Source of the DNA: Butyrivibrio proteoclasticus B316
GTDB taxonomy: Bacteria > Bacillota > Clostridia > Lachnospirales > Lachnospiraceae
Length of the DNA stretch: 64,000 nt
Direction: 5' to 3'
Assembly: GCF_000145035.1 (NCBI RefSeq)
Contig: NC_014387.1
Location: 2,532,001 to 2,596,000, forward strand
The translations under genes and the position numbers were made by a program. Under the pieces are notes generated by a model that ran no database searches, had not been told where the DNA came from, and was given only the letters and a program-made list of their open reading frames with translations. Shown here piece by piece: positions 9,668 through 18,900 of this stretch (position 1 is the stretch's first letter; each line of letters begins with the position of its first letter).

Positions 9668-11623
9668 TTAATATTTCTCTCTAATGAGTCCACTCTCATA
9701 TGCACTCATAAGATCTTTGAGATCTTCAATCTGCTTCTGCAGACTCTTTCCAACATCTGTATCTTTGACCAGTATCCTCTTCTTGGTTTTCTCTGTTATC
9801 TGTATAGTAGGTGTGTTCTCAGCTCCCTTGACAAAGGGCTTATGGGCGGCAAGTGCCAGGTGGTGTGAATTGAAGATTAGTGTATACCCTGCAATTCCCG
9901 TCTGTTCATGGTAAGCCTTGGAAATACCGCCATCAATAATATAGAGTTTACCTCCTGCCTTTACAGGACTCTCTCCCTTCTTGGTTTTAACAGGAACATG
10001 ACCGTTTATGATATGTGCCCACTCAGGATCAAGTCCGAACTCTTTAATTATTTTATCGGCACACTCCTCTTTGGCAGCAAATTTATAATATGGATTAAAC
10101 TTCTCTGTGCATAACTCTTTTTCATGCCTGAGGAAGAGATGCTCAAAGGTTGTTATCTTATCTTTGCCAAAAAGAGGTGATCTTGGACCACACCACAGAT
10201 ACCACATGAGGTCAACTGCGTCCTGTTTTCTATCTGCATCATCTCTTGGATCAAGGAAAAATGCATCATGGATCTTGACGTTCAAATAATCCATCAGCTC
10301 TTTTCCCTTAAAGCTTCCATCCCTCGTCTCCATGCATATGAAGTTTCCCTTATCATCCATTGGAATACAGCCATGGTAAAGGAGATTATTGTTTATCACT
10401 CTGTACATAGCTCCGTGAGAATATAGAAACTGTACATGCCTTATCAGAAGCTGGGAATGGATAAAGCTAAGACGAAGCGTCCTCATCAGCTCTTTTTCAC
10501 CATCTGAAAGCTTGTAGGGGTCAGCTGTGTCTATAGTTGGGAAGTTAGTGTCATTTAATTTGTAGCTCTTTTTACCAATAGTAACTGTTCCGTTACCATA
10601 ATCGATCTTGTCGAGCAAAAGCCTGTTATCCAGCTTGTATTCAGGGTGCTTTTGGATGAGCTGGCCTTCCAATTTGAGCTGTATGATACTGATTGCCTTG
10701 CACATTTTAGCCGCCAGATCAGGATTAACTGAATCATACTTGTTCTCATCGAGCAGATGCGGTCTAAAGCACTCACAAGGGTCATCTCCATAAACTTCTG
10801 CGGCAAACATTGAGAGCGGGCGCAGGTTAATGCCGTATCCATCCTCAAGAGCATCAAAGCAGTTATAGCTGGTGCCAATCCTCAGTACATTAGCTATACA
10901 AGCGGTATTTCCGCAGGCTGCTCCCATCCAGTCAATATCATGATTTCCCCACTGGATATCCACATCATGGAAATTCATGATCTCTTCCATAACAAGATCA
11001 GGTCTTGGACCTCTGTCAAAAATGTCACCTATAATGTGAAGTGAATCAATAGTCAGATTCTGTATGAGCTCGCACAGGGCAATAATGAACTCATCTGCAG
11101 AGTCAATTTCGATAATACCGCTTATGATCTCATTATAATAAAGCTTTTTGTTGGCATCAGACATATCAAGATGCAAAAGCTCGTCAATAGCATAGGCATA
11201 GTCCTGAGGCATCTTCTTACGTACTTTGGATCTGGTGTACTTGGAACTTACGACTCTGCAGATCGCGATTAGTCTGTTGATCGCAATCTTCTGATGCTCA
11301 TGGAGGAGCTTACTGGATGCAGTCTCATCATGCCTGTATCTGCTGATCACTTCACGCGGATAATAGATCAGATTAGCAAGTTCAAGTTGTTCAGACTCAG
11401 ACATCATGTTTCCAAAGGTTTCTTCTATCTTGACTCTTATGATACCTGATGAACTTCTGAGAAGATGTGAAAAGCTCTCATATTCTCCATGTATATCGGA
11501 AAAGAAATACTCTGTTCCCTTGGGAAGTGCGCAAATAGCCCTTAGATTTATAATTTCTGCTCCTGCTTTCCTGGAGTTTGGAAATTCTTTACTAAGCAGT
11601 CGTAAATACTCTATATCTCTCAT
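9668..11623 (-). CDS. fbp: Class III fructose-1,6-bisphosphatase
   Basis: This enzyme hydrolyses fructose 1,6-bisphosphate to fructose 6-phosphate in gluconeogenesis and belongs to the large Firmicutes-type class III family. The product is 651 residues from the chosen start, the family's usual size. The metallophosphoesterase motifs are all visible: YFFSDIHGEYESF, IIGDIFDRGPRPD, WGNHDIDWMG, YSHGAMYR, and INGHVPVKTKKGES near the C-terminus. I chose the ATG at 11621-11623 (MRDIEYLRLLSKEFPN) because it has an AAAGGGGGA ribosome site and matches the family N-terminus. The open frame extends 16 codons further upstream. nth ends 57 bases upstream on the same strand, so the two may share a transcript that ends at the hairpin at 9609-9646. 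Confidence 0.95.
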   Translation of the reverse strand: MRDIEYLRLLSKEFPNSRKAGAEIINLRAICALPKGTEYFFSDIHGEYESFSHLLRSSSGIIRVKIEETFGNMMSESEQLELANLIYYPREVISRYRHDETASSKLLHEHQKIAINRLIAICRVVSSKYTRSKVRKKMPQDYAYAIDELLHLDMSDANKKLYYNEIISGIIEIDSADEFIIALCELIQNLTIDSLHIIGDIFDRGPRPDLVMEEIMNFHDVDIQWGNHDIDWMGAACGNTACIANVLRIGTSYNCFDALEDGYGINLRPLSMFAAEVYGDDPCECFRPHLLDENKYDSVNPDLAAKMCKAISIIQLKLEGQLIQKHPEYKLDNRLLLDKIDYGNGTVTIGKKSYKLNDTNFPTIDTADPYKLSDGEKELMRTLRLSFIHSQLLIRHVQFLYSHGAMYRVINNNLLYHGCIPMDDKGNFICMETRDGSFKGKELMDYLNVKIHDAFFLDPRDDADRKQDAVDLMWYLWCGPRSPLFGKDKITTFEHLFLRHEKELCTEKFNPYYKFAAKEECADKIIKEFGLDPEWAHIINGHVPVKTKKGESPVKAGGKLYIIDGGISKAYHEQTGIAGYTLIFNSHHLALAAHKPFVKGAENTPTIQITEKTKKRILVKDTDVGKSLQKQIEDLKDLMSAYESGLIREKY

Positions 11624-11680
11624 TCGTCCCCCTTTGTCAAATTCAAGATTGATCTTTGTGTCTCTGATCATGCTGACGGA

Positions 11681-12334
11681 TTACTTTTTGATCTCTTTGG
11701 CCTTGCTGACCCCGGTTTTACATATATCTTTGAGACAGCATCTGTCACAATCAGGCCTTCTTGCTACGCAAACCTCACGTCCATGGGTTACAAAGCGGTG
11801 ACAAAGAGCATTTCCTTCTTCCGGAGGAACAAGTTTCCAAAGCTCTTTTTCCACCTTGGCGGGCTCTTTGATATTATCCACAAGCCCAATAAGATTACAG
11901 AGCCTGATGCAGTGAGTATCAGTCACTATAGCAGGCTTGCCATAGACATCACCAAGAACAAGATTGGCACTTTTTCTTCCAACTCCGGGAAGCTTTAGTA
12001 ATTCCTCCATGGAATCAGGAACTTTTCCACCATACTCATCTCTTAGCATCTTCATGCAGGCGGAGATATCTCTTGCCTTGGAATTGCCAAGACCGCAAGG
12101 TCTTACAATCTCTTCTATTCTTTCTACAGGAGCATCTGCAAGTGCTTCGAGGGTTGGATACTTCTCATAAAGAAGCGGTGTTATCATATCAACTCTTTTA
12201 TCAGTACACTGCGCAGCAAGGCGAACGCTCACAAGAAGCTGCCATGCTTTATCATAAGCGAGTGTGCATACGGCGTCCGGATATTCTTTTTTGAGCCTCT
12301 TGATAACTTCAAGGGCAAGCTTTTTCTTTGTCAT
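11681..12334 (-). CDS. nth: Endonuclease III (DNA glycosylase / AP lyase)
   Basis: This base-excision-repair enzyme removes oxidised pyrimidines and cleaves abasic sites. The 217-residue length is typical. The helix-hairpin-helix LPGVGRKSANLVLGD carries the catalytic Lys, and the catalytic Asp is in VTDTHCIRLCN. The C-terminal [4Fe-4S] loop has the expected spacing C-x6-C-x2-C-x5-C (CVARRPDCDRCCLKDIC). The frame is open for 52 codons upstream, but that part has no family likeness. The ATG at 12332-12334 (MTKKKLALEVIKRLKKEYP) has an AGAGGGA site and matches endonuclease III. It is followed by fbp after 57 bases. Confidence 0.95.
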   Translation of the reverse strand: MTKKKLALEVIKRLKKEYPDAVCTLAYDKAWQLLVSVRLAAQCTDKRVDMITPLLYEKYPTLEALADAPVERIEEIVRPCGLGNSKARDISACMKMLRDEYGGKVPDSMEELLKLPGVGRKSANLVLGDVYGKPAIVTDTHCIRLCNLIGLVDNIKEPAKVEKELWKLVPPEEGNALCHRFVTHGREVCVARRPDCDRCCLKDICKTGVSKAKEIKK

Positions 12335-12367
12335 AGATTTTCCCTCTAGTTGAATTGCGGGGCCATG

Positions 12368-12411
12368 TGCAGCTCCAAATGCTTGTTTTCGTCTGCGCAT
12401 TTGGGGCTGCA
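12368..12411. other. Strong stem-loop in the nth leader
   Basis: A 15-base stem with one wobble (TGCAGCTCCAAATGC against GCATTTGGGGCTGCA) and a 14-base loop lies 34 bases before the nth ATG. No T-run follows on the minus strand. The loop sequence TTGTTTTCGTCTGCG also occurs in the palindromic element at 41195-41388. It may be a mobile-element remnant or a leader structure. The rest of 12412-12600 shows no gene that I can support. Confidence 0.5.
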
Positions 12412-12599
12412 TCATGACCGTTGCAAGCCATTTAACTTTTGACACATATATATGATATACAGTTTTCCCCCACAAAGTAATGCATATCATTTCTTATAAA
12501 TAGAATATCATGAATCAGGCTAGGGGTTCAAAATGACTAGTGGTTATTATTCACAACGTAGTTCCCCGCGTCACAATCCGCCTGCAGGCCTTTCACTCA

Positions 12600-13100
12600 C
12601 GCAAGATGTATTTTCTTGCCACTCCTGCCGGGATTTCAAGGCCTTAAAAATTCAACCGTCTATTCTATGGCTCAAAGTACTCACATCCTCGGCCCGGTTT
12701 CAAGCAGATGTTGTTGCATGCGAGTCTGAGATGGCAAATGCGATTTTCTAATGTTTCCATGGCATTTTTTCACGATGCATGCGAAGCTTTGTCTGAAGCA
12801 GGACGGAGCGTTTAGTTTTGAAAATATGAAAATGACATACGATGCGTAGCATCTATAAAAAGAGAAGAACTCAACTTCTTCAAGTTTACTTGAAAGATTG
12901 AGTTCTTCTCTTTTTAATACGCTCGCTTTTGCGAGCTTTGTCATTTTCATTTAGTAGATATCTTGTCCGTCCTGCAAGTTTAGCTGAGCATGCATCAATA
13001 AAAGAAAAAATGCGGAAACATCTAAGAAAATCTGCCTTTGTCAGTGACGAGCAGGCAATAACACTGCGCGGATAAAAGGGCCGTCGGATGTTCAGACAGT
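12600..13100 (+). repeat. Long palindromic element, copy A (core 12719-13053)
   Basis: The core is about 335 bp and folds end to end. The outer arms (about 85 bases) pair imperfectly: GCAGGACGG with CCGTCCTGC, GATGCATGC with GCATGCATC, and GATTTTCT..GTTTCC with its complement. Inside, GAAAATGACA pairs with TGTCATTTTC. Three local hairpins follow: GATGC-GTA-GCATC (12841-12853), a central 18-bp stem (12857-12874 with 12898-12915), and GCTCGC/GCGAGC (12921-12936). Copy B at 43.7-44.3 kb is the reverse complement and about 80-90% similar by eye. Weaker similarity extends to about 12600 on the left and 13100 on the right, where it reaches the stop of the membrane gene ending at 13092. No ORF is supported inside. 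The central stem probably also acts as a terminator. Confidence 0.85.
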
Positions 13101-13391
13101 TCCACTTAAGTATGTGAAGCACCAGTCGGCGCCGGCCATTCCCATGGCAAAAAAGGCGATGACGATCATCAGAAAAATTGCAGCTTTATCATAGATGATC
13201 TTATCTGTCAGGAAGTTGGATATGAGAAGCTCAATTCCAAGTCCTATTATCATAAAGGGCCACAATCTGAAGATCATCTCATAGCTTATCAGCCCGAAAA
13301 AAAGATGAAGTATAAATGAAACTCCAAGGGCTATCATGAATAGTCCCGTGGTAATAGATCCTACTCTGTGTACTCTTATTGTTTTATCCAT
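13092..13391 (-). CDS. Small membrane protein (99 residues)
   Basis: The role is unknown. There are three hydrophobic segments: IGSITTGLFMIALGVSFILHLFF, IFRLWPFMIIGLGIELLIS and AIFLMIVIAFFAMGMAGA. The LWPFMIIGLGIELL element resembles the LiaI/LiaF-like transmembrane pair found in small cell-envelope stress proteins, but that is a resemblance only. The start MDKTIRVHRVGS has a GGAAAAG-type site. It is last in a same-strand run (sigma factor, probable anti-sigma, 13455-14072 gene, this gene), with 63 bases before it, so it may be part of the sigma factor operon. Its last codons overlap the edge of palindromic element A. Confidence 0.75.
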   Translation of the reverse strand: MDKTIRVHRVGSITTGLFMIALGVSFILHLFFGLISYEMIFRLWPFMIIGLGIELLISNFLTDKIIYDKAAIFLMIVIAFFAMGMAGADWCFTYLSGTV

Positions 13392-13454
13392 GTCTTTTCC
13401 CTTCTAATATTTGAAAAAATGCAAGAATAGCAAAGTCTGTGAAGAGTTCGTATA

Positions 13455-14072
13455 TCAGGCTTCTTTTGCCTTCTGCTCATCCTGAACAGGTTCAGCTTTA
13501 GCCTCTATCGCTGTGAATACCTCTTTTGCAACAACATCAGCTGCATTTTCCGGCATTACAAGCTGTTTTTTCTTGCCCGCAATAAGGATAAATCCTGCTG
13601 CAACCAGAACAATAGCAATAAGGACAGAAGGAATATCACTAATAATAGGATAAAGGAAATCCCAATACTCGTTAGGAATCAGCTTGAATACTATCTCTGT
13701 TACATAATTCCATATCATTCCAAGTCCAACAAGCATAAGTATTACAGCAAAGACTGTACGTACCTTCTCTGCTGGAATATGGAGTGCTCTTGCAGAATCA
13801 AATTCTTCCCAGACATAAACATCTGGAAATCCAGCAAAGCCCGCATCATCAAGTTTGGCAATATTTCTGGCATGGAAGAATCCATAGAACCACTCAAGTG
13901 CAACTATCGCCATGATGAATTCAAATTCTGTAAAAATACCCAGAGCACATGTCACAAAGAAAATAGCCATGATACTAAAGCCATTTTTCATAAATCCCAG
14001 ATACATTTCTGCTGCTCCCGGGAGAAAAGAGAATATAAAGGTAAAAAAGTTGTTTTTCTTAACAGGTTTCAT
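13455..14072 (-). CDS. Multispan membrane protein of unknown function
   Basis: The product is 205 residues with about five hydrophobic segments (FFTFIFSFLPGAAEMYLGF, SIMAIFFVTCALGIF, FIMAIVALEWFYGFF, VFAVILMLVGLGMIW, SVLIAIVLVAAGFILIAG) and a charged, Ala/Glu-rich cytoplasmic tail. The PGAAEMYLGF segment near the N-terminus is like TM2-domain proteins. I chose the ATG at 14070-14072 (MKPVKKNNFF) because GGAGG sits seven bases upstream. A GTG five codons earlier overlaps that ribosome site and is unlikely. The stop of the probable anti-sigma gene is 15 bases upstream, so it is in the same operon. It may be a target or sensor of that regulon. Confidence 0.78.
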   Translation of the reverse strand: MKPVKKNNFFTFIFSFLPGAAEMYLGFMKNGFSIMAIFFVTCALGIFTEFEFIMAIVALEWFYGFFHARNIAKLDDAGFAGFPDVYVWEEFDSARALHIPAEKVRTVFAVILMLVGLGMIWNYVTEIVFKLIPNEYWDFLYPIISDIPSVLIAIVLVAAGFILIAGKKKQLVMPENAADVVAKEVFTAIEAKAEPVQDEQKAKEA

Positions 14073-14087
14073 AATATAATCCTCCAC

Positions 14088-14543
14088 TTATTTACTAATA
14101 AAGCTGCTAAACCAGTTTTCAATATCATCTATAAAAGCCGGTCCGTCTGTTTTGTCTGTTTCGTTTAAAACTTCTTCTCTTGATCTGACATATCTTCGTG
14201 ATACAATTTCTTCCCTGGGTGTTACTGTAGTCTGCGCGACTACTTCCTCTTTGTCCGGAATCCTCTCAACACCTTTTATAAACGGAACCATTACCATGAT
14301 CAGAATAGCTGCGGCAATTGAACCAAATACCTTCATGCAATAGATACTGTAGTCAAGAATATTCCTGTTTGCGAGCCTGTGATTTTCTACAGAAGCTATC
14401 TTTTGATGCTCACTAAAATCCTCAATATTATTCAGAACTTCTGACATAAAATCATCCGGCGCATTCACAAGTCCTTCTTTTTCTACATTCTCTATGAGCT
14501 TATCCAGTTCTGAATCTGATAAATATTCATAATCCTTACTCAT
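14088..14543 (-). CDS. Probable membrane anti-sigma factor
   Basis: This 151-residue protein has a soluble acidic N-terminal part (DSELDKLIENVEKEGLVNAPDDFMSEVLNNIEDF), one transmembrane segment (VFGSIAAAILIMVMVPFI, about residues 71-88) and an outer tail. No zinc-binding anti-sigma motif (HxxxCxxC) is seen. The role is inferred from context: its ATG overlaps the sigma factor stop (ATGA), the usual arrangement for an ECF sigma and its anti-sigma. The 'NAPDDFMSEVL' segment resembles the start of other Firmicutes anti-sigma-like proteins. It would hold the sigma factor at the membrane until a signal arrives. Confidence 0.65.
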   Translation of the reverse strand: MSKDYEYLSDSELDKLIENVEKEGLVNAPDDFMSEVLNNIEDFSEHQKIASVENHRLANRNILDYSIYCMKVFGSIAAAILIMVMVPFIKGVERIPDKEEVVAQTTVTPREEIVSRRYVRSREEVLNETDKTDGPAFIDDIENWFSSFISK

Positions 14544-15103
14544 GCCAGAAGATCCTCCTTTCTCACAGTTTTCTTTAGCATTTCCCGGGCCCTGTAGATC
14601 TTGGTCTGAACCGTCTTGATAGGGATATCCGTCTTGTCAGATATTTCCCTCGCCGTCATACTTCCCATAAAGTACATTCTGGCTATTTCAGCATATCCCT
14701 CAGGAAGTTCCATGCATTTGCCCTCAACCTTTTCAAGTACATCTCTCGTGGCAAATACTTCAAGCGGGCCTTCCCTTGCATCCTCCATCTGGAGCTCTTC
14801 GTCTGTAGAAGCCGGAACTGCGCGCCTTTCTGCAGCTTTGAGGTAGTCAATGCACTTATTACTAGCTATTCTGCATAGCCATGCTTTTTCTGAGGCTCCA
14901 TCAAATTCATCAAGATGTTCATAAGCAGAAATGAATGTTTCCTGGGCTATATCCTCCGCGGTAAAATAATCACCCGTAAGCTTAAGGCATACAGAGAAAA
15001 CCAGATTCTTGTATGAATTCATGAGCTGTATTAACTTGTCTTTAGAATCTGTATTCCCCACTACTTCTCCTTCATTTCTTTCGTTCTTATCTTGCCTCTT
15101 CAT
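14540..15103 (-). CDS. ECF RNA polymerase sigma factor (sigma-70 family)
   Basis: The product is 187 residues. Region 2 is DYFTAEDIAQETFISAYEHLDEF, including the -10 recognition helix with AWLCRIASNKCIDYLK after it. Region 4 is MTAREISDKTDIPIKTVQTKIYRAREMLKK, a helix-turn-helix for the -35 element. The first ATG has a poor ribosome site. A GTG at codon 15 (VGNTDSKDKL) sits five bases after GAAGGAG and could be the true start. The next gene begins within its stop codon. The expected targets are its own operon and envelope genes, but no promoter motif was proved. Confidence 0.9.
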   Translation of the reverse strand: MKRQDKNERNEGEVVGNTDSKDKLIQLMNSYKNLVFSVCLKLTGDYFTAEDIAQETFISAYEHLDEFDGASEKAWLCRIASNKCIDYLKAAERRAVPASTDEELQMEDAREGPLEVFATRDVLEKVEGKCMELPEGYAEIARMYFMGSMTAREISDKTDIPIKTVQTKIYRAREMLKKTVRKEDLLA

Positions 15104-15252
15104 TCTATATAACGAGACAGAAAGAAAAATGTCTTCAACTTTTTTAAATCATTTTTAAATATATTTATAAAAAAACTATAAACTGATACAATGATAAATA
15201 CACGATTAATTCTTATCTCAATTATATGATGTATTAGGGGGTTTTTACACAC

Positions 15253-15912
15253 ATGTTACACTTAACAACTTTGATTGCTTTAATCGCTACTCTGGAACTT
15301 CTACTTGCAGCCGCTCTGTTAAAAAGGTATATTCGCACCAAAAGGCCGCTTACTCTTTGCGTCCTGCTCATATGCCTTGGGCTGTTCATCGATGCCTTTT
15401 TGATAGCCATCGGGGCTCCTGCAGGGGGATTGTCTGAAAATGTCAGCAGGCTCCGTTTTATCGCACATGGCGCTCTTATTCCGCTTCTTTTACCAATTTG
15501 CGGTTACGGGCTTAAGGCTAAGCCTGTTACTATGAAGATTTTATGGGGATTTACAGCAGTAGTGATGGCTTTGGGACTTGCTCATGCCTTTGCAATTAAT
15601 CTTGATGTCACTGAATACTCAGGTGTTCTTCGCCACACTATGGCAGGATCATCACCGGCCTGGGCAAGGATAGTTTCAAGTGCCCTTTCCTTTGGAACTG
15701 TATTTCCGCTGATCATCTGCGGCATCATAGTATGGATCAGGCAAAAGACTCCTTATCTTTTCCTGTCAGGTCTTCTCATGTTCGTATTTGCAGGTCTCGG
15801 CCCGGCAATTGGAAGATTTGATCTGATCTTCTTCATAAGCATGTTCGGGGAACTATTCATGATTGCTTTTGCTTTTCTATACATCATACATGACGAGAAG
15901 ATCAATCCATGA
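15253..15912 (+). CDS. Multispan integral membrane protein of unknown function
   Basis: This 219-residue, very hydrophobic protein has about seven predicted spans beginning at the N-terminus (LTTLIALIATLELLLAAALL, LTLCVLLICLGLFIDAFLIAIG, FIAHGALIPLLLPICGYGL and others). There is no recognisable catalytic motif. The start has TTAGGGGG with a long spacer. It is transcribed divergently from the sigma factor operon across a 149-base AT-rich gap (15104-15252) and convergently with the TIR operon, ending at a shared hairpin. I do not recognise the family. Confidence 0.7.
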   Translation: MLHLTTLIALIATLELLLAAALLKRYIRTKRPLTLCVLLICLGLFIDAFLIAIGAPAGGLSENVSRLRFIAHGALIPLLLPICGYGLKAKPVTMKILWGFTAVVMALGLAHAFAINLDVTEYSGVLRHTMAGSSPAWARIVSSALSFGTVFPLIICGIIVWIRQKTPYLFLSGLLMFVFAGLGPAIGRFDLIFFISMFGELFMIAFAFLYIIHDEKINP

Positions 15913-15939
15913 GAATATCTGGTAATAGAATAATCGACA

Positions 15940-15970
15940 AAGGGTGGACAGCATTTCGCTATCCACCCTT
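15940..15970. terminator. Bidirectional terminator between convergent genes
   Basis: A nine-base stem (AAGGGTGGA / TCCACCCTT) is followed by TTAT on the plus strand. It lies 28 bases after the plus-strand membrane gene and 27 bases after the minus-strand TIR gene, so it probably serves both. The T-runs are short. Confidence 0.6.
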
Positions 15971-15996
15971 TTATCATGTTATGACCTGTATATTTA

Positions 15997-18900
15997 TCAT
16001 CCAATGCCGTAGGAAGTTTTCAGTTCTTCTCTAATTTCCTGCCCTTTTAGCATATCCTTGCCCTTTTGGATCAGTTCATCCACAGTGTACTGCTTGAAAT
16101 ATCCAATTCTCGGATCACCGCCACCTGAATATGAATATACCAAAAATGTGTCCGTATCCTTATGATAAGCAAGCGCAGATGTCAGATACGCTGTCACAGT
16201 CCAGGTATCCAGATCCATGATATCCAGGATTGGTCCCATCTGAACAAAGAGCTTTTGATTGTCCACATCAAATACAAAGCTTGCATCCGAATATGCCTTA
16301 TTATAGGCAAGCTCGATTTTTCCTATATACTCTCCGTTCTCGGCGTTATATCTGTAAAGGAATCCGTCCGCATAAACAACCAGAATTTCTGTCTGTTCCT
16401 TATTCTGTCCCGGCGTATACAATGTCATTCCGAAAACGCCAAGGTCAGGGCATGCTATTTTGGTTATTTCATTTCCTTCAAGGTCAAGGAGCTGAATAAA
16501 CTGATCATCTGTAACCAATATTCTCTCATTCTCTGCATCTAAATGAACTTTTTCGGTCTCACTCCAGTTTGCTGAATGAATGATTTCATAATTTTCATTC
16601 TTATCGATATCAATCACATAATCAGCTTCTTTACATGAAATATAAAGTGCCTTGAGCTTGGGATCGTACTCCCAGAGATAGATGGTGTTACCGGTCTCAT
16701 AAAAGTCCTCTTCGCCACTTGAAAGGTCTTTTACCACTGCTCCCAAATGCTCATAATCCTGATTTCTGTAATATATCAGTTTTCCTTCTGCATAGATGGG
16801 ATCAACAAATGCTCCAGAGTAGTCTTCATCTATAACTGTCTCTTTTACCTCCAAGGTATGAGCATCTATTTCCAAAAGCTTTAATGTATGGTCATTACTA
16901 TATGTAACCCTTGCAATTCCTTCATCAAAGCCAGTAAGATCATATTGATAGGTATCATCTCCTCCGATTTCTTTTTCTCCCAGACACTGTTTGGAATTTG
17001 CATCATAGAATCCAACTTTAGTCTTACTTTTATCAGGAGTTGCTCCCAGCACAACCAGAATATCATCAGAGAGAATGTAATTACCGTTTAAAACAGCATT
17101 GTATTCTCCTGTATTATCAAAATCCTTATAATTCTCATCATGAACGCCTGACTGATAGAAGATAATGTTGCTACTGCGATATGTATTAACATAAGCGCCC
17201 TTACCAAAGACTATCTTATCAATGTCATCAGTCAAAGTAGCTATCATCGACATACTCTCCACGCCATTTATAACATAAGGGTTTCCCATTTTTCCACTTA
17301 CAGTTATAAAACTTGGATATGTATCATCTTCAGTTTTGACCGCGCCTACAATGCTCTCATTTACATTGTACTCAGATATAAGCTCGCCGGTGTCCTTGTT
17401 CCAGATATCAATTATATTTCCTTCATAGAAGCATACGGCGTTTATGTCCTTAAGATCGTATATATCTGAGCCATAGGGAATTGCATTATACTTAAAATCA
17501 TTCTTCCATTTCAAAGAAAGATCGTGGGCATCCAGGCAATACACCGTGTTGTAATTGGTTGTCAGAACATCCATGGAAAAAAAACCGTAGCTGCCATATC
17601 CCGTTTCCTTGGATGCAGAAATCATGATTCTGTCATTATCCAGATAAATAAACTTATCCAAAAAAATATCATCTGCAGTAATTCCGTTTTCAGCCAGATC
17701 AAAATAACCGGTATTTCCTGACTCTATATCATAAAAGAAAAGGATGTTAGTGCGGTTGTTGTCATCATTTCCGCTAAACATGATAGTCTTTTCATCAGGC
17801 GAAAGCTTAAAGTTCTTAAAAGAAGCACTATCATGAAATTCATCTGCTGCATCAACTCTATATATATCTAACACGGATCCGTCTTCAGGAGAGAGCCTGT
17901 AGAGGCCGCTGCTGTAGGTTCCAATAAGAATACTACCATCCTTCATCGTCACAGGTCTTTCAGTGATCATTGCAGAAAAAATGTCATCTTCCTTAAGCTC
18001 TTCTTTTTCCCATTTAACTGATCCTGAAACAACATCCACAACCTGAATATACTTCTCACCGCATATCATGAGCCGGTCAGGAGCTATATACGCATAATAC
18101 TTGGCCTTGTTTTCCACTGAATTGTATTCATACAAAAGTTCATGTGTCTCACGATTCCATACCCTGATGTTCTTGGACTGGTCCATAGCTGCAAAAGAGC
18201 ATCCGTCTGTGTCCACATAGTAATTCTCGACAACATCAGGCATTGTATAGTTCCAGGTCGCTGTAATATTGCTACCTGACTCAGTTGTATAGGCAAGAGT
18301 AGCTTTGGTTATTGCACTTACCGCTTCAGGAATTACCGGCCTTTTCGGATTCTCTTCGCTGGGAAGAGCCGCAAGCGCAAGGTGAAGAGCATCGATTCTC
18401 TTCTCATCATCAAGCATCTGCATTGATGCATTTGATAAATACTTGGACTGACTGATAAGTGACTGCCTGTAGTTCTCGTTGATCCTTGCGTTACTATATA
18501 GCATGTATGCGCCAAATCCCACAGCAAGAGCCATTGCGCCTGAAAAAACAGCTGTCAGTCTCTTCATCTTGTACTGACGCTGTCTGTTCATAAGTTCATT
18601 ATAAGAGCAGCCTATAAGAGTTGCCGCAAGCCTGGGAAGCTCAACATTCTTGGCTTCTCTTCTTGGGAGACGATAGTCACAGGAAAGAGGCTCTACCGGC
18701 TCAAGCACTGTCTCAAGCTGTCCATGATCGTTATATCTTTGTACTTCCCTGTTCTGCAGTATTTCAGGGATTACATCGTGAGGCTCACCATCAACCAGCA
18801 CAGTAAGCACATTTTCCTGAGGATGATTTTGTAAAAAGAGCTTTATCTCTCTCTCAACCCAGGTGGATAAATGTGTGTTTGTAGAGCACAAAACTATAAG

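Noticed and set aside
12335..12490. 52-codon N-terminal extension of endonuclease III
   Set aside because: The extension has no likeness to the family and the ATG at 12334 has its own ribosome site; the region also holds a leader stem-loop.
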